Positions 1-8,948 of a stretch of DNA of 64,000 bases are shown one piece after another. The position numbers were made by a program, and so were the translations under genes. Positions within the stretch are counted from its first letter, which is position 1, and every line of letters begins with the position of its first letter. The stretch is from Novosphingobium fuchskuhlense (GTDB lineage: Bacteria; Pseudomonadota; Alphaproteobacteria; Sphingomonadales; Sphingomonadaceae), in NCBI RefSeq assembly GCF_001519075.1, contig NZ_KQ954245.1, positions 496,001 through 560,000 on the forward strand, in the 5' to 3' direction. The notes under the pieces were generated by a model, which was not told the origin of the DNA, did not search any database, and was given only the letters and a program-made list of their open reading frames with translations.

Positions 1-1
1 G

Positions 2-1309
2 GTCATGGTGCCGATCGGATGGCGCCTCGCCCCTGCAGAGATGGCCTACATTCTTGAAGATACCCGTGCAAAGCTGGTGTTTGCGGGCGAAGGTTTCGAA
101 GCTGTCGTGCACGAACTTGCCACCGCAGCGCCGCTCAGCCCGCAAGTGATCGAGGAAGGCGCGGCGCGCGCCGCCATCCCCGGGGCGCCCGCCGATCCGA
201 TTGTCGCGGCGGAACCGGAAGCGGCCTTTCTCCAGCTCTACACATCCGGGACCACCGGCAAACCAAAGGGCGCCGTGCTCTGCCAGCGCAACTTCATGGG
301 ATTGCGGGGACCGGCGCTCGATGCCAGTCTGCCCTGGGCGGAATGGACACCGGACGATGCCATTCTGGTGTGCATGCCCTGCGCGCATATCGGCGGAACA
401 GGTTTGGGAACCATGGCGTTCTGCGGCGGCGCACGTGCGATCGTGCAGGCCGAGTTTACGGCCGAGGGTGCGCTGAGCGCGATCGGTCAGGGGATCACCC
501 GGTTCTTCATCGTGCCCGCTGCGCTGCAGATGCTGATCCAGCATCCCAAAGCCACCGAAACCGATTTCACCCGACTCAAATACGTGATGTACGGCGCGGC
601 CCCGATCCCGTTGGAACTGCTGCGTCAGGCGGTCACCACCATTCCCAACGCCGATTTTATCCAGATGTACGGAATGACCGAGACAACAGGGACCATTGCG
701 GTGCTGCCGCCGTGGGACCATGACCTGGCAGGCAACGAACGGATGCGCTCGGCAGGCAAGGCCTGCCCCGGGGTGGCGATCCGCATCACCGATGCCGCCG
801 GCCACGAGGTTCCTCGCCGCACGGTGGGCGAGATCCAGATCCACTCGCCTGCCAACATGCTGCATTACTGGCAACTGCCCGAGGCGACCGCCAAGACCCT
901 CACCCCCGATGGCTGGGTCTGTACCGGCGATGCCGCCTACATGGACGAGGATGGCTACATCTTCATCCAGGACCGCATCAAGGATATGATCATCTCGGGC
1001 GGCGAGAACGTCTATCCGGCTGAAGTCGAAAGCGCGATCTATGGCCACCCGCAGGTTGCCGAAGTCGCGGTGATCGGGGTGCCCGATACCCGCTGGGGCG
1101 AGGCGGTGAAGGCCTGCGTCGTCCCGCGCGAAGGATGTGAGGTCGACGAAGCGAGCGTGATTGCCTGGGCGCGTGAGCGCATCGCCGGATTCAAGGTGCC
1201 CAAGTCGGTCGACGTGATCCCTGCGCTGCCGCGCAACCCATCGGGCAAGATCCTGCGGCGGACCCTGCGCGAGCCCTACTGGGAAGGGATGGACCGCCAG
1301 GTCAACTAG
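2..1309 (+). CDS. AMP-forming acyl-CoA synthetase, N-terminus cut by window edge
   Basis: An adenylate-forming enzyme that would activate a carboxylic acid to its acyl-CoA with ATP and CoA. The frame is open to the left edge, and about 80-100 N-terminal residues are missing compared with the usual 510-520. Visible motifs in order are the P-loop-like YTSGTTGKPKG, the YGMTETTG motif, the GWVCTGD motif, the hinge DRIKDMIISGGENVYP, and the C-terminal PRNPSGKILRR with the catalytic lysine. Its stop shares a CTAG with the stop of the convergent permease gene. Neighbouring aromatic and enoyl-CoA genes fit an aryl or fatty acid substrate, but the sequence alone does not tell which. Confidence 0.9.
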   Translation, partial: VMVPIGWRLAPAEMAYILEDTRAKLVFAGEGFEAVVHELATAAPLSPQVIEEGAARAAIPGAPADPIVAAEPEAAFLQLYTSGTTGKPKGAVLCQRNFMGLRGPALDASLPWAEWTPDDAILVCMPCAHIGGTGLGTMAFCGGARAIVQAEFTAEGALSAIGQGITRFFIVPAALQMLIQHPKATETDFTRLKYVMYGAAPIPLELLRQAVTTIPNADFIQMYGMTETTGTIAVLPPWDHDLAGNERMRSAGKACPGVAIRITDAAGHEVPRRTVGEIQIHSPANMLHYWQLPEATAKTLTPDGWVCTGDAAYMDEDGYIFIQDRIKDMIISGGENVYPAEVESAIYGHPQVAEVAVIGVPDTRWGEAVKACVVPREGCEVDEASVIAWARERIAGFKVPKSVDVIPALPRNPSGKILRRTLREPYWEGMDRQVN

Positions 1310-2220
1310 GCCGAGGGGGCGCGCGGTCCTGCCCCGCTTCCGCGCACGTGCTCGCGCCATGCGATGATCAGTCCTGCGGCGATGATGGCTGGCGCACCGA
1401 TCCACGTCTGCGCCGGGGGGACATGGGCAAACACCAGCCAGCCCCAGAGCGTGGCCCAGCCGAACTGCGAATAGTCCATCACGATCACGCTGGCGACGGT
1501 GCCATAGCGCAGCGCAGCAGTCATCAGCAGCTGTGCGGCAAGACCTGTCGCGCCAATCCCGCAGAGCATGGCCCACCCGGCGAGGTCATGATGCGGCAGG
1601 CCCGTCCACAGCATGAACAGCGCCATGGGCGGTGTACAGAAAGCGGAAAACCAGAAAACGATGCTGACCGGCTTTTCGGTGCGGCCGAGATCGCGCAGTT
1701 GGATCGAGATCAGCGCGACCATGAAAGCCGCGCCGATGCCGGTGGCAAGGCCGATCAAGGGCAGGTGCGCGCGGTCGGGCCCCGCGATGATCACGATGCC
1801 GGCAAGCCCCAGCAGTACGGCCGTCCACCGCCACGCGCCGATCTTTTCGCCGAGCAGTACGACCGCCAGCAGCACCGCGAAGATGGGCGCAGTGAATCCG
1901 AGGACGGTTGCCTCCGCCAGCGGCAGGATTTGCACCACGCCGAGCGTCAGGAACATGCCAAGCCCGCCGATCAGCGCGCGTCGTGCATGGATCAGGGGGC
2001 GATCCGTCTTTAGGCGCCCAACTTCCCCGCGTGCGGCAAGCCAGCCGGACAGGGCAAGGCCAGGAAGGAGTTGCCGCCAGAACAGCGTTTCCGGCAGCCA
2101 GATGCCGTGCTCACCCGTGAGCTTCACGAGCAGCAGCATGACCGAAATGGCGACCATCGCGAGCAGGCGCAGGCCAAGCGCATAGATCGGTCGTTGGGCA
2201 GGCTGCATGACCCCAGCCAT
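1306..2220 (-). CDS. EamA/DMT family permease
   Basis: A 304-residue inner-membrane protein of the drug/metabolite transporter superfamily. It has about ten hydrophobic segments arranged as two EamA repeats, which is the usual size. The loop after TM4 has the typical LPLAEATVLGFTAPIF stretch, a conserved feature of this family between TM3 and TM4. The ATG at 2220 gives a short cytoplasmic N-terminus before the first membrane segment. It stands alone, convergent with the synthetase gene. Substrate unknown; family members export amino acids, nucleosides or other small metabolites. Confidence 0.85.
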   Translation of the reverse strand: MAGVMQPAQRPIYALGLRLLAMVAISVMLLLVKLTGEHGIWLPETLFWRQLLPGLALSGWLAARGEVGRLKTDRPLIHARRALIGGLGMFLTLGVVQILPLAEATVLGFTAPIFAVLLAVVLLGEKIGAWRWTAVLLGLAGIVIIAGPDRAHLPLIGLATGIGAAFMVALISIQLRDLGRTEKPVSIVFWFSAFCTPPMALFMLWTGLPHHDLAGWAMLCGIGATGLAAQLLMTAALRYGTVASVIVMDYSQFGWATLWGWLVFAHVPPAQTWIGAPAIIAAGLIIAWREHVRGSGAGPRAPSA

Positions 2221-2252
2221 AGGGCAGGGGCCGCGCGGATCAAGCCTCCAGC

Positions 2253-3770
2253 TTAGAGACAGGCTTCAAGGTAGGCCTGATCGAAGCCGAACATGCGCGC
2301 TTTTTCGAGCGTGTAGGGGCGCAGGCCCGAGGGGCGGAACTCGCCGATGATCTTGCCGTCCTCGTTCTCGTCGAGATACTCGAACTTGAACAGTTCCTGC
2401 GTCACAATCACATCGCCTTCCATCCCGATCACTTCGGTGATGTTGGTGGTGCGGCGCGAACCATCGCGCAGACGCTTGACCTGCACGATGAGATCGACCG
2501 ATTCGGCGATCTGGCGGCTGATGGCTTCCTTCGGGATCTTGATGTCGCCCATCAGGATCATGTTTTCCATACGGCCAAGGCATTCGCGCGGGCTGTTGGC
2601 GTGGAGCGTACACATCGAACCGTCGTGACCGGTGTTCATCGCGGCGAGCAGATCGAAACACTCCGCACCGCGAATTTCGCCCAGGATGATGCGGTCAGGA
2701 CGCATACGCAGCGCGTTCTTCACAAGGTCGCCGATGGTGATTGCGCCCTGGCCTTCAAGGTTGGGCGGGCGGGTTTCGAGCGGGAGCCAGTGCGGCTGCT
2801 GCAGGCGAAGTTCGGCCGCGTCTTCGATGGTCAGCACGCGCTCGCCCGGGTCGATCATCTTCGACAAGGCGTTGAGCATGGTGGTTTTACCCGAGCCAGT
2901 ACCGCCCGAGATGACGATGTTCATGCGGCAGGCACCCGCGATCTTGAGCGCGGTGCACATCTTGTCGGACATCGAACCGAAATCGCGCAGCATGTCGAGC
3001 GTGATCGGCTTTTCGGAAAACTTACGGATCGAGATCGCGGTGCCGCGCAGGGAAAGCGGCGGCACGATCACGTTGACGCGGCTGCCGTCCTTGAGGCGGG
3101 CGTCGGCGAGCGGCGTGGTCTGGTCGACGCGGCGGCCGACCTGGTTCACGATGCGCTGGGCTATCTGGAACAAGTGGCTTTCATCGCGGAACCGGATCGG
3201 CGCGATGACCAGCTTGCCCTTCTTTTCGATGTAGGTCTGCTCGGGGCCATTGACCATGATATCGGAGATTTCAGGGTCGTTGAGCAGCTCCTCGAGCGGA
3301 CCGAAGCCCAGCAGTTCGTCGATCAGCACCTTTTCCAGGGCGAACTGCTCGCGCCGGTTGAGCGTGACCTTGAGCTCGGCCAGCACTTCCATGATGATCG
3401 GGCGGAATTCTTCGGAAAGCTCTTCCTTGGTCAGCGTTGCCGCCGCCTCGGGATCGACGCGCTCGAGCAGGCGCGGCAGCACCTGTTCCTTGATCTTGTG
3501 GACAGAGGCTTCGAAGCCCTCCGCTTGATAGCCGGGCTCGGCAACGCCGTTCGCGCGGTCGGCAAGGCGGGTCAGCGCGTCGGACTTGTTGTTGGGACCG
3601 GCTTCAGGGGCATCCATGGCCGGGAGTGGCGGGAACTGCTCCCCTCCCATCGGCACCGGAATGGGTGCTGCCGAACCTTCGCCCGACTTCATCGGACGCG
3701 CCACGCCGAACGACGGGCGCATGGCAGTGCTGCCCCCGCTGACTCCGGACTTGCGGCCAAATGCGCTCAT
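2253..3770 (-). CDS. cpaF: CpaF/TadA-type secretion ATPase for Flp pilus
   Basis: A hexameric cytoplasmic ATPase that powers Flp (type IVb, Tad) pilus assembly. The 505-residue protein has a proline-rich leader of about 80 residues and then the conserved core: Walker A GGTGSGKTT at about 289-297, Asp box TIEDAAEL at about 314, Walker B RIILGEIRG at about 360, and the His box with TLHANSP at about 388. The ATG at 3770 is preceded by AGGGAA; an upstream in-frame ATG at 3812 has no ribosome site and adds 14 unlikely residues. No other tad/cpa gene is adjacent, and the pilins lie about 55 kb away in this window, so the apparatus is split. Confidence 0.92.
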   Translation of the reverse strand: MSAFGRKSGVSGGSTAMRPSFGVARPMKSGEGSAAPIPVPMGGEQFPPLPAMDAPEAGPNNKSDALTRLADRANGVAEPGYQAEGFEASVHKIKEQVLPRLLERVDPEAAATLTKEELSEEFRPIIMEVLAELKVTLNRREQFALEKVLIDELLGFGPLEELLNDPEISDIMVNGPEQTYIEKKGKLVIAPIRFRDESHLFQIAQRIVNQVGRRVDQTTPLADARLKDGSRVNVIVPPLSLRGTAISIRKFSEKPITLDMLRDFGSMSDKMCTALKIAGACRMNIVISGGTGSGKTTMLNALSKMIDPGERVLTIEDAAELRLQQPHWLPLETRPPNLEGQGAITIGDLVKNALRMRPDRIILGEIRGAECFDLLAAMNTGHDGSMCTLHANSPRECLGRMENMILMGDIKIPKEAISRQIAESVDLIVQVKRLRDGSRRTTNITEVIGMEGDVIVTQELFKFEYLDENEDGKIIGEFRPSGLRPYTLEKARMFGFDQAYLEACL

Positions 3771-3887
3771 GCAGATTTCCCTGTTCTCGTCGCGGAAGGC
3801 TTGCACTGGCAATGGTCAGCACGAACTTCCGATGCGTGGTGAATACCGCCGAAACCTTCAGGATTTCCTAAACGGGTCCCAAAATGG

Positions 3888-5858
3888 TCATTCTGTGCCG
3901 AAAGGGGGCACCACGCGGCGGCAATCTGCAGGGCGGATAGCCGGAGCAGGGGTCGTGCGAAGATAGGCGCGAAGGTATACGTCATTGTTAATAAGGCGAT
4001 AATTGGCCGAAAGGTAGTCTGTGAAAGGCTTGTCCTGGCCAAAGAACTGCATTGTATCGAAATCGATCGGTCGCGTGATGAAATTGGGCTCGTGGTTCTC
4101 GACCAGGATCAGACCGGGCGCTGCGCAGACCATGTCTGCATAATTATCCCGGCGCACCGACTTCTCGAGCGCGAGCAAAGCCGGCGTTTCAGCATGATCG
4201 GCGCGTGCGCGGCCGAAAGCGGGCAACATCCATAGCGCGCCAAAGCGACTTGCCCAGATGCGGTGTCGGTGTTCGACTGCAGGCCAGCCCCACATCGGGT
4301 TACTTGCCATGATGAGCACACCCGAACCGCGCGGGATCATGTCAACGAAGCGGCCGACATAGGGCTCGCGTTCGTTGTCATAGGGCCGCTCGAGGAAACT
4401 GAACGAGAGATAGAGCGCGATAACCACGCACACGAGAGGCTTTGCGGCAAGATCGGCGATACGTTGTCCTTGCGCCCAGCCGAGGCTGGAGAGGAGCATC
4501 AACATCATGCCAGAGACCGGCACCGCATGGTATTGCCAGCCTTTGCGCTGAAGCAGGTAGGCCGCGAAGAACGCGAGGGCCGAAAGCGCAAAGACCTGCA
4601 TCTCGGGCCGTTCGCGCATCAGGCGGGGCAGGCCGATGGCAGCGATGAGGGCAAGTTCGAGTGCCCAGAACGCCTGGATCGGTTCGTCGAACCACATCCA
4701 CACCGGCGTCTCGAAGCCGAAGTATGCGGCCTGAACCATCGGTACCATCACGGTAAGGAAGGCGGGTGTCAGAGTTAGAACGGCGGCGGCATAGGCGCTG
4801 CCCAAAGCGGTCAGGATCAGCGTTTCGGGCCTCAGGGGTCGCCAGCCGCGGCGCAGGTTCCAGATCAGCAGCACCTCCAGGCCAAGCGGCGCCAGCACGA
4901 AGTAGTGCTTCAGCGCAAAGCCGGGCGCGGCGAGGAGGCCGATCGCCCCCGCGAGAACAAGCGAAGGGCGCTCCCCCCGGATCCGGGCGGCGATCAGCAG
5001 AGCGTAGGGAATCGCACCAATCAGCAGGATCTGTTCGCGCTGGCCAAAATCGTAGATCGAGGTGAACAGGCCGACCAGCAGGGTCATCACCATGGCGAAG
5101 GCGCGTTCACGCGGGCCATCGAAACAGCCGATGCGGCCGACCAGCAGGGCCGAGGCGAGCGCGATCAGCAGGATGAACCAGACCAGGATCGTGGGCGCCG
5201 GGAGAGCAAGTGCGGCGGCAATCCGGTGCACGGGCATGGCCATCCAGAACCACAGCGGCGGATTGATTTCGTTGATCTGGCTGTAGAGTTCGGCGCCGCC
5301 CAGCATCTGGCGGGCGATCCACAATTGCCAGATGACGTCATGCGTCAGAGGCAGGTGGCGCATCGCCACGAAGAGCAGCGCCGCGAAGGGCACGACGATC
5401 ATCTCGCCGAGCAGGCTCTGCGGCGTGGTGGTTTCGGGAGAGGTCGCGAACACGAAGCTGCGCGAAATGAAATAGAACGCCACCGAATAGGTCACGATGC
5501 CGGCAAGGTGGATCAACGGCGAGCCGGCGTGGCCGGCGCGGATGCCGATCATCACCACCCCGAAGTTGAGGGACCAGGCCAGCGCGAAACCGGCAAGATA
5601 GCGCGCGATCTCGCCAGCGTTGACCCGGCCCTCCACCCCGAAGGTCCATTTCCGATTGGCGATGAAACCAACCGTGAGGCCGGCGGCAAAGCCGGTGAGA
5701 TTGGCGGCTATGTCCGAGAGGCCAAGGCGCAGCGCGAGGACCAGCACCGAAAAGCCCACCACCGAATTGGCGACGCCGGTGATGGCGAAGCGGAGGATCG
5801 GCGGCAAGTTAAGGGCAGAGCGCCCTTCGGACGAAGCGACGGGCGGACCCTCGGCCAT
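3888..5858 (-). CDS. GtrA-domain protein fused to a large polytopic membrane domain (GT-C-like)
   Basis: A 656-residue inner-membrane protein. Residues about 20-140 match the GtrA family, four membrane helices thought to flip undecaprenyl-phosphate sugar, with the motif FIANRKWTFG. The rest has about ten hydrophobic segments and an acidic motif EINPPLWFW in the first large loop, as in GT-C membrane glycosyltransferases of the ArnT/PMT type. It ends with a soluble domain of about 170 residues. It starts one base after the methyltransferase stop, so the two are coupled. Stand-alone GtrA proteins are only about 130-150 residues. The GT-C assignment is inferred from topology. Confidence 0.7.
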   Translation of the reverse strand: MAEGPPVASSEGRSALNLPPILRFAITGVANSVVGFSVLVLALRLGLSDIAANLTGFAAGLTVGFIANRKWTFGVEGRVNAGEIARYLAGFALAWSLNFGVVMIGIRAGHAGSPLIHLAGIVTYSVAFYFISRSFVFATSPETTTPQSLLGEMIVVPFAALLFVAMRHLPLTHDVIWQLWIARQMLGGAELYSQINEINPPLWFWMAMPVHRIAAALALPAPTILVWFILLIALASALLVGRIGCFDGPRERAFAMVMTLLVGLFTSIYDFGQREQILLIGAIPYALLIAARIRGERPSLVLAGAIGLLAAPGFALKHYFVLAPLGLEVLLIWNLRRGWRPLRPETLILTALGSAYAAAVLTLTPAFLTVMVPMVQAAYFGFETPVWMWFDEPIQAFWALELALIAAIGLPRLMRERPEMQVFALSALAFFAAYLLQRKGWQYHAVPVSGMMLMLLSSLGWAQGQRIADLAAKPLVCVVIALYLSFSFLERPYDNEREPYVGRFVDMIPRGSGVLIMASNPMWGWPAVEHRHRIWASRFGALWMLPAFGRARADHAETPALLALEKSVRRDNYADMVCAAPGLILVENHEPNFITRPIDFDTMQFFGQDKPFTDYLSANYRLINNDVYLRAYLRTTPAPAIRPADCRRVVPPFGTE

Positions 5859-6569
5859 TCAGCTGCCGACCAGATGGTACTGCGCACCGAAGGGAAGCCA
5901 GCCCAGAAACCGTTCCAGCGGACGCAGCAGCGCGAGCGCCGGCGGGAAGAACAGACAGAACTTGCGGTCCGTGCGGATGAAGCCGCCGGCCTTGAGGCGG
6001 CGGTTCATCTCACCCGCGCCGATCAGTACAGCATCGCGGTCGAACTCGCAGCGAGCGACGGCGAGGCGGGTCAACGGATTGAGCGGGTTGTGCTCGAACA
6101 GCACGAGCAGGCCGTCCGGACGCAGCACCCGGCGGAGTTCCCTGAGCAGCGCGATATGGTGCTCGGCCGGAATATGATGGAACACGCAGGCGATGAACAC
6201 GCAGTCGAGGCTCGCTTCGGGCAGCGGCACGTGGAAGCCGTCATAGGCCAGGGTGCGTACATGCGGTATGGCCTGCGCATCGACGAGGTCGAGGCTGGCG
6301 CGCGAGACGTCGAGCGCAATGATCTCGGCTTCGGGAAACGCCTTGTGCATGGGGCGCAGGGCGTTGCCGATGCCGGCACCGAAATCCATGATCACGCGGG
6401 GACTGCGGCCGCGTTCGCGCCAGAGCTGCTGGACGTATTCGATCTTGTAGCTGGCGAAATAATCGAGCGCCTCTTCCGAAACGCCAGTCGAATGCGCATG
6501 CTGCGCGCGGTAGTCCTGCGCCACCTGGTCGAATTCGGCCGTGCCGGGCACAGTCAGAACCTCACCCAT
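5859..6569 (-). CDS. class I SAM-dependent methyltransferase
   Basis: A 236-residue cytoplasmic methyltransferase with motif I VIMDFGAGIGN at about residues 59-69, followed by an acidic end of strand 2 (IIALDVS) and a post-I region LDCVFIACVFHH, typical of Methyltransf_11/25 folds. The ATG at 6569 gives MGEVLTVPG and overlaps the end of the glycosyltransferase gene by 8 bp, which fits translational coupling; a longer frame upstream lies inside that gene. Being sandwiched between a dolichol-phosphate-mannose-synthase-like enzyme and a GtrA protein, it probably modifies a sugar or lipid carrier intermediate, but the acceptor is unknown. Confidence 0.82.
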   Translation of the reverse strand: MGEVLTVPGTAEFDQVAQDYRAQHAHSTGVSEEALDYFASYKIEYVQQLWRERGRSPRVIMDFGAGIGNALRPMHKAFPEAEIIALDVSRASLDLVDAQAIPHVRTLAYDGFHVPLPEASLDCVFIACVFHHIPAEHHIALLRELRRVLRPDGLLVLFEHNPLNPLTRLAVARCEFDRDAVLIGAGEMNRRLKAGGFIRTDRKFCLFFPPALALLRPLERFLGWLPFGAQYHLVGS

Positions 6570-7596
6570 TGACGCGCTCCCGGATGTTTTCGTGGAGCTG
6601 ATGGACGGCGTTGCCGCGCGCCCCGCGCACCCCGTGGACCTCGTCAATGATGTAGAGCGGACGGCGCTTGGCTTCCATGTACATGCGGCCGAGGTACTCG
6701 CCCATGATCCCAAGGATCATGAGCTGGGTCGAACCGAGCACGAGGATGATCGCAAGCGTCGAGGTCCAGCCGCTGATCGCGTAGCCCATGACCCAGGCGC
6801 CGAGCACATAGCCGAGCATCAACATGGCGCCGAGGCCCGCACAAACGCCCATCCACGAGGCGATGCGCAAGGGAGCGACCGAGAAGCTCGTGATGGCGTC
6901 GATGGCGAAGGAAATCATCTTGTGCAGCGGGTACTTCGTCTCGCCGGCAAAGCGGGCGTCGCGGTCGTACTGCAGCGCGGCCTGCTTGAAGCCGACCCAG
7001 CTGACCATGCCGCGCACGAAGCGGTAGCGCTCCGGCATGGCCTGGAGGACATTGAGCACGCGGCGGGTCATCAGGCGGAAATCGCCGGTATCGCGCGGAA
7101 TGTCGACGTCGACGAGGCGGTCAAGGAGGCGGTAGAAGGCCGCTGCGGTTGCGCGCTTGAAAGCGGTCTCGCCATCTCGCTTGCGGCGCTGGCCATACAC
7201 GACATCGTTGCCAGCGCGGATGAGTTCAAGCATCGGACCGATCAGTTCAGGCGGGTCCTGCAGATCGGCGTCGAGGATGAAGATGAGTTCGCCGGCAGCC
7301 TGCGCGAGGCCTGCCGTAAGGGCCAGCTGGTGGCCGTGGTTGCGGGCAAGGTTGACGCACAGGACGCGCGGATCGGCATCGGAAAGGGCGACCATCCCGG
7401 CCCAGGTTGCATCCCGCGAACCGTCGTTGACGAGAACGATCTCGAAATCCTGCGCAAAGTGCGGTTCGATGGCGGCGACAAGCCGGCGATGCAGTTCCTG
7501 CAGGCCTTCGGCTTCGTTGTAGCAGGGAATGACAACCGAAAGCGCCGGCCCATGCAGCCCGGCTACCGCTTCCCGTCCGGGCTCCTGATTCACCAT
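6562..7596 (-). CDS. GT2 family glycosyltransferase (GtrB/DPM1-like)
   Basis: This membrane-anchored family-2 glycosyltransferase probably makes an undecaprenyl-phosphate sugar. The 344 residues start with VVIPCYNE at about 21-28, the nucleotide-sugar acid DGS and the DADLQDP metal site near 108. Two membrane helices near the C-terminus (LRIASWMGVCAGLG and GWTSTLAIILVLG regions) match the GtrB/ArnC layout. The ATG at 7596 has a perfect GGAGG nine bases upstream; longer frames back to 7746 lack one. It is first in an operon with the methyltransferase and GtrA fusion, which together resemble a three-part O-antigen glycosylation system. Confidence 0.88.
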   Translation of the reverse strand: MVNQEPGREAVAGLHGPALSVVIPCYNEAEGLQELHRRLVAAIEPHFAQDFEIVLVNDGSRDATWAGMVALSDADPRVLCVNLARNHGHQLALTAGLAQAAGELIFILDADLQDPPELIGPMLELIRAGNDVVYGQRRKRDGETAFKRATAAAFYRLLDRLVDVDIPRDTGDFRLMTRRVLNVLQAMPERYRFVRGMVSWVGFKQAALQYDRDARFAGETKYPLHKMISFAIDAITSFSVAPLRIASWMGVCAGLGAMLMLGYVLGAWVMGYAISGWTSTLAIILVLGSTQLMILGIMGEYLGRMYMEAKRRPLYIIDEVHGVRGARGNAVHQLHENIRERVNG

Positions 7597-7773
7597 CAAT
7601 CCGCCTCCTGCCATGCGGCGAGCATTACGCAAAGTCTGGTAAACATGTCGTAAACAAGCCTTAACCTGCGCTGCGTTGCAACCCCATGGCATTGATAATG
7701 GAACATGACCAGTATCGGGGGTTGCGTGAGCGCGAAACAATCGCAAAGACGCGGGGTGACGGGGAGAGGCTAG

Positions 7774-8676
7774 TTGCGCAACCAGACGAGAGACGGATTG
7801 CTGCTGGCCCTTGGCGGTTTCGCGCTGCTCTCCACCGGCGACACGCTGGTCAAATCGATGGCCGGTCTCTGGCCGGGCCCGGCGATTGCCGCCCTGCGCT
7901 ATGTATTCGGTACCGTGGGGTTAGGGGCGATCCTGCTCTGGCGCGAGGGATGGGCCGGTTTTCGCATGGACAAGCCGGGCTGGCACGCGGCGCGGGGGTT
8001 CGGCGTGGCCTTTTCGGCGACGACGTTCTTCACGGCGGTTCAGATCATGCCGATTGCCGAGGCTACGGCGATTTCCTTCACCAGCCCGATGGTCACGGCG
8101 CTGCTGGCCGCCGCGCTGATCGGTGAGCCGATGCGGCGCCAAACCTGGATCGCGAGCCTTGTCGCCTTTGCCGGGGTGCTGGTCGTGCTGCGGCCCAATT
8201 TCGCCGCGATCGGTCCAGCGGCCGTGCTGCCGCTGTTTGCCGCGATGGGCATGTCGCTGCTGATCATCGGCAACCGCGCGGTGCTTGGGCGCGGCTCGGC
8301 TCTGGCGATGCAGGTTAATGTCGCGATCTTTGCCACACTGTTCCTGCTGGCCTTCACGCTGATCGGGCATTTCAGCGGCATTGCCATGCTGCACGTGGGG
8401 ATGCCGCCCTGGAGCGTCGTGGCCAAGAGCGCGACGATCGGCATCACCGGGAGTTCGGCGCATGCTTTGATCTATATGGCAACCTCGCGCGCGGGCGCCG
8501 CGACGGTCGCGCCGATGACCTATTTCCAGCTGATCATGGCCGGGTTCTATGGCTGGCTGCTGTTTCACGAGACGCCGGATGCGGCTGCGCTGGTGGGGGC
8601 GGCGATCATTGTCGGCGCAGGCCTCTACCTCTGGCGGGCCGGCCGGGTAACCGACGAACCGCGAGGCACCGAGTAG
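7774..8676 (+). CDS. EamA/DMT family permease
   Basis: A second drug/metabolite transporter, 300 residues, with two EamA repeats and about ten membrane helices. It carries the same PIAEATAISFTSPM signature seen in the permease gene near position 2000, so the two are paralogues. The start is a TTG at 7774 preceded by GGGGAGAGG; no ATG or GTG gives a full first helix. It is divergent from the glycosyltransferase operon across 177 bp and is followed two bases later by the HNH gene. Substrate unknown. Confidence 0.82.
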   Translation: MRNQTRDGLLLALGGFALLSTGDTLVKSMAGLWPGPAIAALRYVFGTVGLGAILLWREGWAGFRMDKPGWHAARGFGVAFSATTFFTAVQIMPIAEATAISFTSPMVTALLAAALIGEPMRRQTWIASLVAFAGVLVVLRPNFAAIGPAAVLPLFAAMGMSLLIIGNRAVLGRGSALAMQVNVAIFATLFLLAFTLIGHFSGIAMLHVGMPPWSVVAKSATIGITGSSAHALIYMATSRAGAATVAPMTYFQLIMAGFYGWLLFHETPDAAALVGAAIIVGAGLYLWRAGRVTDEPRGTE

Positions 8677-8678
8677 CC

Positions 8679-8948
8679 GTGGCAGACGCCTGTTGGCTCT
8701 GCGAGCGGCCACTGGGACACAAGACCGAATGGCATCACCCGGTGCCGAAGAGCCGGGGCGGGCGGATAACGGTGGCGCTGCATCCGATTTGCCACCGCAC
8801 ACTGCACGCGCAGTTCAGCAACGGCGAGCTGGCCCGGATAGGGCTTGATCCGGAACGGCTGCGGGCTGATCCGGTGGTCGCAAAGTTTGTCGCGTGGGTG
8901 GCAAGCAAACCGCCCGACTTTCACGCGCCGACTGCTCGCAAGCGTTAG
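8679..8948 (+). CDS. small HNH-type nuclease-like protein
   Basis: An 89-residue protein starting with GTG two bases after the permease stop. It has a CWLC knuckle at residues 5-8, then WHHPVPKSRGG with the HH pair, and CHRTLHAQF with a further histidine. This is the zinc-stabilised beta-beta-alpha-metal layout of HNH proteins. No DNA-recognition domain is attached. Sphingomonads carry such mini-HNH proteins outside mobile elements, and nothing nearby suggests a phage or intron. Whether it cuts DNA is unknown. Its stop TTAG overlaps the stop of the convergent HAD gene by four bases. Confidence 0.75.
   Translation: MADACWLCERPLGHKTEWHHPVPKSRGGRITVALHPICHRTLHAQFSNGELARIGLDPERLRADPVVAKFVAWVASKPPDFHAPTARKR

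Noticed and set aside
4905..6572. Long plus-strand open frame opposite the GtrA fusion and methyltransferase genes
   Set aside because: It is rich in Arg, Gln, Glu and His, as antisense frames of high-GC genes are; the minus strand carries recognisable motifs over the whole span.
7650..7668. CtrA-like TTAA-N7-TTAC (minus strand) before the glycosyltransferase operon
   Set aside because: One base off the TTAA-N7-TTAA consensus and only one site; not enough to call.
8679..8948. HNH protein as part of a mobile intron, toxin or phage remnant
   Set aside because: No flanking repeats, immunity gene, integrase or phage genes; it lies between ordinary chromosomal genes.
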